From the NCBI GenBank assembly GCA_016203335.1, contig JACQNA010000016.1, positions 1-7,231 on the forward strand: a stretch of 7,231 nucleotides of DNA, written 5' to 3'. The stretch is from Candidatus Woesearchaeota archaeon (GTDB lineage: Archaea; Nanobdellota; Nanobdellia; Woesearchaeales; JACQNA01). The notes under the pieces were generated by a model, which was not told the DNA's origin, searched no databases, and worked only from the letters and a program-made list of their open reading frames with translations. Below are positions 1-6,469 of this stretch, piece after piece. The position numbers were made by a program, and so were the translations under genes. Positions within the stretch are counted from its first letter, which is position 1, and every line of letters begins with the position of its first letter.

Positions 1-233
1 AATCTCTTCGAGGTTGCCGTCGGCTCGGCTGCGAAAATGACAGTGTTGACCGACATTCCACGTAAGGGACATCCCCCTTGTCGGTTTTACGTCTATATCT
101 TGAAGAGCCTCGCAAAATTGACGGCAACTACATTTTCAGGGAAGCCGGTATGTCGCACTCTCCTGCGAAACATTTACTTCCCAAGATACGCAAAAGAATC
201 GTGCATATCTGCACCTATATATCTTATCTGGCT
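1..233. other. Gene-poor left edge with inverted repeats
   Basis: No protein gene is supported here. One plus-strand frame is open from the window edge to 243, but its translation shows no recognisable domain, so a partial gene entering from the left cannot be excluded. Visible pairing includes GTTGCCGTC at 13-21 with GACGGCAAC at 120-128 (9 bp), ACCGAC at 49-54 with GTCGGT at 80-85, ACGTAA at 60-65 with TTACGT at 87-92, AAGGG at 64-68 with CCCTT at 75-79, and GTGCA at 201-205 with TGCAC at 210-214 around a 4-base loop. The amount of pairing hints at a structured transcript, but no known RNA family signature (SRP, RNase P, tRNA) was found. Confidence 0.35.
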
Positions 234-236
234 GTG

Positions 237-246
237 TCTATAAAAA
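237..246 (+). promoter_or_regulatory. Candidate TATA box ahead of structured region
   Basis: TCTATAAAAA is a good archaeal TATA-like element. At the spacing seen for the genes in this window (about 26 bases) transcription would begin near 265-270, just before the hairpin at 272-316 and not before any convincing start codon. That makes a non-coding transcript possible. AT-rich strings occur by chance, so this is only suggestive. Confidence 0.35.
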
Positions 247-267
247 GCAGCCTGCGCTCACTGCTGA

Positions 268-370
268 AAAAGGGTGATGAAAGAATCCTCTTGCCTTGTG
301 CGAGAGGGTTTCACCCAGAACAAACCAAAAGAGGTGGTTCTGGGTTTTCAGAAAGAAGTAATATCTTCTC
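268..370 (+). ncRNA. Candidate structured RNA, family unknown
   Basis: Downstream of a TATA-like box there is a long hairpin. Positions 272-277 pair with 311-316 (GGGTGA/TCACCC). After a 6-base bulge, 284-294 pairs with 300-310 (11 bp including two G-U pairs) around a 5-base loop. A competing perfect 9-bp stem, ACCCAGAAC at 313-321 with GTTCTGGGT at 337-345, could form an alternative structure, and AGAAG at 354-358 pairs with CTTCT at 365-369. A box-C-like TGATGA occurs at 275-280, but no CTGA box D lies at the right distance, so it is not a C/D guide RNA. The ends are guesses, and the RNA could continue into the GC-rich block. Confidence 0.3.
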
Positions 371-412
371 ATTCCTTAAAATAGTAGAGTCCTGAGCGCC
401 GGCAGTGGCGCA

Positions 413-433
413 CGAACTCGCTGCGGTCGTTCG
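413..433. repeat. Hairpin with shared 11-base loop, copy 1
   Basis: The stem is CGAAC (413-417) with GTTCG (429-433), and the loop is TCGCTGCGGTC (418-428). The loop matches two further hairpins in this block at 10 of 11 or 9 of 11 positions, while the stem is different. Confidence 0.55.
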
Positions 434-465
434 GCGGTGTTTGGCAAAGCCAAAACCGGTGCGAC

Positions 466-484
466 GGCTTCGCTACGCTCAGCC
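466..484. repeat. Hairpin with shared 11-base loop, copy 2
   Basis: The stem is GGCT (466-469) with AGCC (481-484), and the loop is TCGCTACGCTC (470-480). The loop has the same length and near-identical sequence to copies 1 and 3, on an unrelated stem. Confidence 0.55.
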
Positions 485-564
485 TTGCTCGGGGATACCC
501 CTCGCCGCACGCCACGCCGGCGCTGGACGAGCCGGGGGATGCCCCCTTCGGGGTGGCTCGTAGG

Positions 565-585
565 CATGCGAGCGGAGCGAGCATG
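565..585. repeat. Hairpin with shared 11-base loop, copy 3 (inverted)
   Basis: The stem is CATGC (565-569) with GCATG (581-585). The plus-strand loop is GAGCGGAGCGA (570-580), which reads TCGCTCCGCTC on the minus strand and so matches copies 1 and 2 in the opposite orientation. Confidence 0.55.
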
Positions 586-660
586 ACCGTCCAGCCGCCG
601 CAATGGCGTGCGGCGCAACAAGACCGCGCATAACCTGAAATAATTCATTTTACCTGCACA

Positions 661-671
661 ATATTTATATA
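661..671 (+). promoter_or_regulatory. TATA box of glmS
   Basis: ATATTTATATA is centred about 28 bases before the glmS ATG, which puts the predicted transcription start at or next to the start codon (leaderless mRNA). An out-of-frame ATG at 681 would be excluded from such a transcript, consistent with this start. Confidence 0.75.
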
Positions 672-693
672 CACCGAGAAATGGAAAGCGTGC

Positions 694-2509
<1,816 letters not shown>

Positions 2510-2511
<2 letters not shown>

Positions 2512-2519
2512 TTTATATA
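2510..2519 (+). promoter_or_regulatory. TATA box of the GNAT gene
   Basis: AATTTATATA overlaps the last bases of the glmS stop codon and is centred about 27 bases before the ATG at 2542. This predicts a leaderless transcript starting inside the short glmS-GNAT gap, so the acetyltransferase can be expressed independently of glmS. Confidence 0.7.
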
Positions 2520-2541
2520 GCAAGCGCTGTTTTCTTTCTGC

Positions 2542-3036
2542 ATGGCCATCCGGGAGGCGTTGCCAGGAGATGCGGAACAGGTCGCCGCTGTCTTGCACGC
2601 CTGCTATAATATCGCAGATATTTCTGAGGGCGCTGCGGTGTTCCGTGATGAGGTGCGAAAGGGGCACCAGTATATTGTTGCCGAGGAGAACGGCAGGATC
2701 ATCGGCATCGTGACGCTGATTGTGCACGGGCTCTTCAAGCACGGGCTTGCGGAGCTGGACCGGATTGCGGTGCTGCCTGAGGGAAGGGGAAAGGGAATTG
2801 CAGTCGCGCTGTTTGATGCGCTGGTTGCGTATGCAAAAGAAGCCTACAAGAAAAATGGCTCGGCGCTGCGGAAATTATACCTGCTTACCCATGCAGACAA
2901 CGAGCGCGCACAGGCATTCTACCGAAAAGTGGGGTTCCGGCATGAGACGACACTCAAAGAGCATTATTATACCGGGAAGGATGAGTATGTGTTCAGCATA
3001 TTCTTTCCTGAAGGAGAGAATATAAGAGAAAAATAA
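2542..3036 (+). CDS. GNAT-family N-acetyltransferase
   Basis: This is a predicted acetyl-CoA-dependent N-acetyltransferase of 164 residues, a usual single-domain GNAT length. The fold is readable: an N-terminal strand and helices (AIREALPGDAEQVAAVL), central strands around YIVAEENGRIIGIVTLIV (44-61), then motif A with ELDRIAVLPE (71-80) and the acetyl-CoA loop RGKGIA (82-87, the R-x-x-G-x-A pattern). Motif B follows, with LYLLTHADNERAQAFYRKVGF at 112-132, where Asn120 and Tyr127 are typical cofactor-side residues. The C-terminal strand is HYYTGKDEYVFSIFF. The substrate cannot be read from sequence. Although next to glmS, its similarity to glucosamine-phosphate acetyltransferases is not specific, so a role in UDP-GlcNAc synthesis would be speculation. 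The ATG at 2542 is supported by the TATA spacing. It ends convergent with the regulator gene. Confidence 0.9.
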   Translation: MAIREALPGDAEQVAAVLHACYNIADISEGAAVFRDEVRKGHQYIVAEENGRIIGIVTLIVHGLFKHGLAELDRIAVLPEGRGKGIAVALFDALVAYAKEAYKKNGSALRKLYLLTHADNERAQAFYRKVGFRHETTLKEHYYTGKDEYVFSIFFPEGENIREK

Positions 3037-3053
3037 AGAAAAAAGAAGAACGA
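3021..3053 (-). terminator. T-rich terminator of the regulator gene
   Basis: Read on the minus strand, the bases just after the regulator stop codon are rich in T with runs of six and five T, and no strong stem is needed. This is the usual look of an archaeal terminator. The plus-strand GNAT transcript has no comparable T tract here. Confidence 0.45.
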
Positions 3054-3054
3054 A

Positions 3055-3330
3055 TCAGAGCTTTATCTTTATCCCCTCGATATGGGAGGCGATGTCCGAT
3101 CCCTTCCTGGTGAGGGTGAGCAGCTTTAACCTGCCCTGCTTCTCAAAATTCACCAATCCGGATTTCTCCATCTCCTGAAGGATCTTGACCACATGCGAAT
3201 AGGTGCAGTCAATCTGCTTTGCCAGCGAAGATGCATACACATCATTCTTGGCATTGAAGAGGCCAGTCAGCATGAGAGCAGGCTTCTCCCTGAAAAAGAC
3301 GCTAAATATTTTTTTCTGGTTGACCAACAT
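3055..3330 (-). CDS. Small winged-helix (MarR/ArsR-like) transcriptional regulator
   Basis: With the ATG at 3330 this is a 91-residue protein. Residues 32-77 form a winged helix-turn-helix: YASSLAKQIDCTYSHVVKIL gives the first helix, turn and recognition helix, LQEMEKSGLV the following helix, and NFEKQGRLKLLTLTRKG the beta wing. The hydrophobic N-terminal helix (KKIFSVFFREKPALMLTGLF) may serve dimerisation. It is a DNA-binding protein by fold; target and ligand are unknown. The frame is open further up to a TTG at 3402, giving 115 residues. I prefer 3330 because it is ATG with GGGGG (3339-3343 on the plus strand) 8 bases upstream, but a TATA-like element near 3424-3430 would suit a leaderless TTG start. 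It is divergent from the helicase, so it may control itself and that gene; this is inference. Confidence 0.75.
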   Translation of the reverse strand: MLVNQKKIFSVFFREKPALMLTGLFNAKNDVYASSLAKQIDCTYSHVVKILQEMEKSGLVNFEKQGRLKLLTLTRKGSDIASHIEGIKIKL

Positions 3331-3380
3331 GTCGTAAACCCCCAATCGCTGGTAAAAGATGATACTCTCTTTTTTTGTAA

Positions 3381-3430
3381 GTATATACTGCGATATATTC
3401 AAAGAGATATTTAAATGTTTTGATTATATA
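3381..3430 (-). promoter_or_regulatory. AT-rich divergent promoter region, regulator side
   Basis: Three TATA-like elements read on the minus strand: GTATATAC (3381-3388), ATTTAAATAT (3407-3416) and CATATATAAT (3423-3432 region). The first lies about 55 bases before the ATG at 3330, a spacing like that of nfi; the last lies 25 bases before the alternative TTG at 3402. Which one is used is not decidable by eye. Confidence 0.45.
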
Positions 3431-3460
3431 TGCTGGAGAATTGTAAAATGAGAGTGGTAA

Positions 3461-3470
3461 AACTTAAATA
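3461..3470 (+). promoter_or_regulatory. TATA box of the helicase gene
   Basis: AACTTAAATA is centred about 26 bases before the helicase ATG at 3492, again predicting a leaderless mRNA. An out-of-frame ATG at 3478 would lie upstream of the predicted transcription start. Confidence 0.65.
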
Positions 3471-3491
3471 GGATGCAATGATTGCCCTGCT

Positions 3492-5345
3492 ATGCAGCCG
3501 CAGGATGTTCTCTTCCCCTATCCCCGCTTCCGGGAGGTCCAGCAGGAGCTGGTGCAGCAGGTTGCGGATTGCCTGCGGCAGAAGCAGAACCTGGTGGTGC
3601 ATGCACCCACGGGCATGGGAAAGACAGCGGCAACCCTGTCACCTGCGCTGGATTTTGCGCTGAAGCAGAAAGGCACGGTCTTTTTCCTGACCAGCAGGCA
3701 CACGCAGCACGCCATCGCCATTGACACCCTGCAGCGGATCCGGAAGCAGTACCAGATTCCCTTTGCCGTTGCTGACCTGATCGGGAAGAAGTGGATGTGC
3801 TGCCAGGAGGGAGTGGAGCGCATGTACACCGGGGAGTTCCACGAGTACTGCAGGGCGGTGCGCGAGAAAAAGGAATGCTCGTTTTATGAGGAAGTGTGGA
3901 AGGGGAGCAAGGTGAGCGCTGCTGCCCAGCAGCTGATCGCGGAGCTGAAGGAGGCACCCGGGCACTACCATGAGGTGTTTGCATCGGCAAAGGAGAGAAA
4001 ACTGTGCAGCTATGAGATTGCGATGCAGGTTGCCAAGAAGGCAGAGGTGGTTGTCGCTGATTATTATTACCTGTTCCACCCGGGGATCCGGCCAGGATTC
4101 CTGAAAAAGCTGGGGAAGGATCTGGGGAAGAGCATCATCATTGTTGATGAGGGGCATAATCTTCCGGGCAGGATCCGGGAGCTGATGACTGCACGGCTGT
4201 CCAGCCAGGGAATCAGGAGAGCGGTGCAGGAGGCGAAGCGCTTCGGATTTCCGGAGGCTGTTGAGCAGCTGAGCTATGCCCAGGACATGCTGAATGAGAT
4301 TACCGGAAAGATGCAGGAGGGGGAGCGGCTGGTGCGGAAAGAGGAGGTCGCTGCATACCTCAACACCATAACCCCTTATGAGCAGCTCGTGGGCAGCCTT
4401 GCGTTAGCAGGAGAAGAGATCCGCGAGCAGCAGAAGAAAAGCAGCACCGGGGCAGTTGCTGATTTCCTGGAGGCATGGCAGGGGCCGGATGCGGGATTTG
4501 CGCGAATCCTTTCCGCCCAGAAAGGAGCGGCAGAATTAAGCTACCGCTGCATGGATCCGAGCACGGTCGCTGCGGAAGTGATTGCTGAGGCATATGCCAC
4601 CATCCTCATGTCCGGGACACTGGCGCCGACCTCCATGTTCCGCGATATCCTGGGATTTTCCCAGGCAGTAGAGCGGGAATTTCCCAGCCCGTTCCCCCGG
4701 CAGAACAGGCTGGCGATGATCATACCATCAGTCACGACAAAGTACGCTGAGCGGAACCATCAGGAATACCTCCGGATTGCAGAGATCTGCAGCAGGATGT
4801 TCCAGGCGGTGCGGGGAAATACTGCAATATTCTTTCCGTCGTATGAGCTGCGCAACGAGGTGCATCAGTTTCTGCGGGGAAAGGTGGAGCAGCCGATATT
4901 TCTTGAGGAGCAGAGGCACCGGAAAGAGGAGAAGCATGCGCTGCTCGAGCGGTTTAAGGAGGAGAAGGATGGAGGGGCGCTGCTTCTCGGTGTTGCTGCA
5001 GGCAGCTTCGGGGAGGGGATTGACTTACCTGGCGACCTGCTCAAATGCGTCATTGTCGTCGGAATTCCGTTGCATAAGCCGGATTTGGAAACGCAGCAGC
5101 TCATCGCGTATTACGACCAGAAGTTCTCCAAGGGATGGGAGTACGGATATGTGCTGCCTGCGCTGAGCAAGGCATTGCAGAATGCCGGCAGGTGCATCCG
5201 GAGCGAGACAGACAAGGGGGTGCTCGCGTTTCTGGACAGGCGCTACACGATGCCGAGCTATTTCCGCTGCTTTCCGAGGGAGTGGGGGGTGAAGGTGACG
5301 ACGGACTATGCCGCAGAAATCCGGCGATTCCTTGCCCTCAGTTAA
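3492..5345 (+). CDS. xpd: XPD/Rad3-family superfamily 2 DNA helicase with Fe-S cluster
   Basis: This is a 5'-3' ATP-dependent helicase of the XPD/Rad3 (DinG-related) group, expected to act in DNA repair. The motifs appear in order over 617 residues: Q-motif-like PRFREVQ (11-17), Walker A APTGMGKT (38-45), motif Ia FFLTSRHTQ, motif II DEGHN (219-223), motif III MSGTL (373-377), motif IV FFPSY (447-451), motif V GSFGEGIDL (504-512) and motif VI QNAGRCIRSE (563-572). Between Walker A and motif II lie Cys103/104, Cys120, Cys129 and Cys172, the last in LCSYE, which matches the four-cysteine 4Fe-4S domain of XPD. The Arch-domain region follows motif II (about 230-365). Motif II reads DEGH where DEAH is usual; the catalytic D and E are kept. 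The length is normal for archaeal XPD. Assignment to XPD rather than another Rad3-like paralogue is likely but not certain. Confidence 0.92.
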   Translation: MQPQDVLFPYPRFREVQQELVQQVADCLRQKQNLVVHAPTGMGKTAATLSPALDFALKQKGTVFFLTSRHTQHAIAIDTLQRIRKQYQIPFAVADLIGKKWMCCQEGVERMYTGEFHEYCRAVREKKECSFYEEVWKGSKVSAAAQQLIAELKEAPGHYHEVFASAKERKLCSYEIAMQVAKKAEVVVADYYYLFHPGIRPGFLKKLGKDLGKSIIIVDEGHNLPGRIRELMTARLSSQGIRRAVQEAKRFGFPEAVEQLSYAQDMLNEITGKMQEGERLVRKEEVAAYLNTITPYEQLVGSLALAGEEIREQQKKSSTGAVADFLEAWQGPDAGFARILSAQKGAAELSYRCMDPSTVAAEVIAEAYATILMSGTLAPTSMFRDILGFSQAVEREFPSPFPRQNRLAMIIPSVTTKYAERNHQEYLRIAEICSRMFQAVRGNTAIFFPSYELRNEVHQFLRGKVEQPIFLEEQRHRKEEKHALLERFKEEKDGGALLLGVAAGSFGEGIDLPGDLLKCVIVVGIPLHKPDLETQQLIAYYDQKFSKGWEYGYVLPALSKALQNAGRCIRSETDKGVLAFLDRRYTMPSYFRCFPREWGVKVTTDYAAEIRRFLALS

Positions 5346-5370
5346 TATACAAAATACTATACTAATTCCC

Positions 5371-5390
5371 TAAAAGGAAACATTTATATA
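5371..5390 (+). promoter_or_regulatory. BRE and TATA box of the 135-residue protein gene
   Basis: CATTTATATA (5381-5390) is preceded by a purine-rich TAAAAGGAAA, which resembles an archaeal B-recognition element. The TATA centre is about 34 bases before the ATG at 5420, so a leader of only some 7 bases is expected. The sequence separates this gene from the helicase transcript. Confidence 0.7.
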
Positions 5391-5419
5391 CTAGCTCGAT
5401 TATTAGATTCCAGAAGCGC

Positions 5420-5827
5420 ATGGTTATTTTATTTGACCGCTTTAACATGCCGGATGACATCTTCGATGTCATCTTCGCGACGAAGCAGCAGAAGATTGTC
5501 GGAAAGCTGCTCATCGAGGCGATGAAAGAGAAAGACGGAGAGGTGAACAAGACAGAGATGTCTCTGTTCGCCACCAAGCTCCATGAGGGCAACCTCATTG
5601 CGGAGATTCATGAACCCCCCTATATCGGCAAAAAGGTGCGGATATCGTACAACAAGCGCCAGTTTTATGACCGGATCCTGACGCCGTTCAAGAGCATGGG
5701 CATCATTGACTATGACCTGTACAAGAAGACGTACCGGCTCAGCGACACCTTCGAGAAAGAGATGGTGCGCATCGGCATCATGTGGCGCAAGGAGCTGCAC
5801 CAGCACCTGAATATCAAGAAGAAATAA
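5420..5827 (+). CDS. Conserved-looking basic protein, possible winged helix
   Basis: I do not recognise a named family. The 135-residue product is rich in Lys and Arg and shows no signal peptide or membrane segment, so it is probably cytoplasmic. Residues 22-55 look helical (KQQKIVGKLLIEAMKEKDGE, then NKTEMSLFATKL), and residues 85-109 (RILTPFKSMGIIDYDLYKKTYRLSD) read like the last helix and beta wing of a winged helix-turn-helix: a helix ending in a short G-I-I turn followed by two strands. A C-terminal helix (FEKEMVRIGIMWRKELHQHL) ends in a lysine tail. A nucleic-acid-binding role is therefore plausible but inferred only from composition and predicted fold. The promoter supports the ATG at 5420; an internal Met10 is possible. 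Codon use resembles neighbouring genes, which supports real coding. Confidence 0.75.
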   Translation: MVILFDRFNMPDDIFDVIFATKQQKIVGKLLIEAMKEKDGEVNKTEMSLFATKLHEGNLIAEIHEPPYIGKKVRISYNKRQFYDRILTPFKSMGIIDYDLYKKTYRLSDTFEKEMVRIGIMWRKELHQHLNIKKK

Positions 5828-5835
5828 AAAGAGGT

Positions 5836-5858
5836 GAGAGCAAGCAACGCTTGCTTTC
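5836..5858 (+). terminator. Stem-loop just after the 135-residue protein gene
   Basis: AGCAAGC (5839-5845) and GCTTGCT (5849-5855) form a perfect 7-bp stem with a 3-base loop, extendable to 10 bp with one G-U pair (5836-5858). It lies 8 bases after the stop codon. There is no long T-run immediately after it, so it may be an mRNA 3'-end stabiliser rather than a terminator. Confidence 0.45.
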
Positions 5859-5862
5859 TGTT

Positions 5863-5932
5863 CCATTCCCGCTCCTTATTGCATACTCTTCTTCTTAACC
5901 ACCCCTCAAACTGCAATAAGGAGCACCCATTC
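5863..5932. repeat. 13-bp inverted repeat flanked by 6-bp direct repeats
   Basis: GCTCCTTATTGCA (5871-5883) and TGCAATAAGGAGC (5912-5924) are perfectly complementary, separated by 28 bases. CCATTC occurs at 5863-5868 and again at 5927-5932, two bases outside each arm. This symmetrical arrangement resembles a very small inverted-repeat element with target duplications, or a large RNA hairpin. No transposase is nearby. Confidence 0.6.
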
Positions 5933-5997
5933 ACCTATGCTTTGGCCTGCACAAAAGGGAAAAAGAGGCGAATACTGCAGCCAGAGGATAGCTCACT

Positions 5998-6052
5998 CGG
6001 GCGGGCTGGAATACGCCTGCCCGTCACATTTTTATTTATTCTTATTTTTCTG
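5998..6052 (+). terminator. GC-rich stem followed by T-rich tract
   Basis: CGGGCGGGC (5998-6006) pairs with GCCTGCCCG (6015-6023), 9 bp with one G-U pair and an 8-base loop. It is followed by a T-rich stretch (6029-6050) with two runs of five T. On the plus strand this looks like an intrinsic terminator, either for the 5420 transcript with a long 3' UTR or for a small RNA in 5830-6050. Confidence 0.5.
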
Positions 6053-6170
6053 AAAAAAGCATGATGATAATCACTCCGCCGGCATTTGTTGCACCGCCTC
6101 CTGTTGAACCTAATCCTATCTGCTGAGGAGAGCTATCGTTCTCTTCATGGCAACAAAGGCATATCCCCAT
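6042..6170 (-). CDS. Possible small ORF overlapping the membrane protein gene end
   Basis: In a frame different from the membrane protein, an ATG at 6170 opens 42 codons to a TAA at 6042. The product has a CLCCH cluster near its start, a glycine-rich middle (GLGSTGGGATNAGG, residues 19-32) and a hydrophobic end, VIIIMLFSEK. About half overlaps the end of the membrane protein gene. The glycine-rich part is unusually protein-like for a chance frame, and it covers sequence that would otherwise be unexplained 3' flank. Alternatively it is chance, or the true C-terminus of the membrane protein reached by a frameshift. The evidence is weak. Confidence 0.2.
   Translation of the reverse strand: MGICLCCHEENDSSPQQIGLGSTGGGATNAGGVIIIMLFSEK
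6053..6058 (-). terminator. Weak T-run downstream of the membrane protein gene
   Basis: Six T on the minus strand lie about 60 bases after the membrane protein stop and are the only candidate terminator for the leftward nfi operon in this gap. No stem precedes it. Confidence 0.25.
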
Positions 6171-6469
6171 AAGAAAGGCAGCCACACGGGCATAACGCCA
6201 AAAAGCGTATTTCTTACAAATGTCTCAACACCAGTGCTCACAAACAGGTATTCCGCCAGCGTCATGATGATGAAGCCGAAAATAAAAAAGAAAGCATCCC
6301 TCTGCTCATATCTTATCAGGAAAGAGAAGGCAATGATAAGCGCATACGCCATGGTGAGAATATAATCATTCTGGAACAGCGGAATAGCAGCAATCATGAG
6401 CAGAAGAGGGATGAGATTCAGAATGACTGACATGATCTTGTTTTGCATTTTCCTAGGGGCAGCGAACAT
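6116..6469 (-). CDS. Four-helix integral membrane protein, unknown function
   Basis: This is a 117-residue hydrophobic protein with about four membrane segments: residues 13-31 (SVILNLIPLLLMIAAIPLF), 36-53 (YILTMAYALIIAFSFLIR), 59-77 (AFFFIFGFIIMTLAEYLFV) and 90-108 (FGVMPVWLPFLWGYAFVAM). Short charged links (YEQRD at 54-58) separate helices 2 and 3. Glu73 inside the third helix and the GVMPVWLPFLWGY stretch (91-103) look like conserved functional positions. I cannot name the family, and transport or enzyme activity is not readable. Its ATG overlaps the endonuclease V stop by one base (TAATG), indicating co-transcription and translational coupling. Met8 (6448) is an alternative start. The functional link to DNA repair is not obvious; operon sharing may be incidental. 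Confidence 0.75.
   Translation of the reverse strand: MFAAPRKMQNKIMSVILNLIPLLLMIAAIPLFQNDYILTMAYALIIAFSFLIRYEQRDAFFFIFGFIIMTLAEYLFVSTGVETFVRNTLFGVMPVWLPFLWGYAFVAMKRTIALLSR

Larger units (their letters stand above)
389..615. repeat. GC-rich palindromic block upstream of glmS
   Basis: This stretch is far more GC-rich than its flanks and is packed with inverted repeats. A 19-bp imperfect stem joins 389-410 to 510-528 (two small bulges). Inside or beside it are hairpins at 413-433, 435-458 (TTTGGC-AAA-GCCAAA core), 466-484, 491-501 (GGGG-ATA-CCCC), 527-561 (ACGAGCC/GGCTCGT capped by CCC-TTCG-GGG at 544-553), 565-585 and 596-615 (CGCCGCA/TGCGGCG). CGCCGCAC at 503-510 can also pair with GTGCGGCG at 608-615. 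Open frames across it on the minus strand are low-complexity and unconvincing. It could be a structured RNA, a cluster of palindromic repeats, or a mobile palindromic element. Confidence 0.6.

Noticed and set aside
272..330. C/D box guide RNA suggested by TGATGA at 275-280
   Set aside because: No CTGA box D or D' is found at the expected distance, and the box lies within a stable stem.
78..395. 105-codon plus-strand open frame starting with TTG
   Set aside because: The product has no recognisable domain, its composition is unlike the window's real genes, and it runs through the strong hairpin at 272-316.
413..585. CRISPR array suggested by repeated hairpins
   Set aside because: The units are only 11-base matches in mixed orientation with irregular spacing, and there are no spacers of regular length and no cas genes.
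389..615. SRP RNA, RNase P RNA or a glmS ribozyme/riboswitch
   Set aside because: The conserved SRP helix 8 and RNase P core sequences were not found on either strand, and the block lies upstream of the predicted glmS transcription start. The glmS ribozyme is known from bacteria.
376..648. Minus-strand open frames of 71-90 codons over the GC-rich block
   Set aside because: They are rich in Arg, Pro and Ala, as expected from GC-rich palindromic DNA read in any frame, and have no promoter or domain.
5987..6023. tRNA-like D-arm (GGATAGCTCACTCGG) that could be a tRNA gene or split tRNA half
   Set aside because: The anticodon stem does not pair and no T-arm (GGTTCGA-like) follows; the stretch is better explained by the GC stem plus T-rich tract.
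5834..6064. 76-codon plus-strand open frame after the 135-residue protein
   Set aside because: It has a non-ATG start or none with a promoter, crosses three stem-loops and the T-rich tract, and shows no domain.
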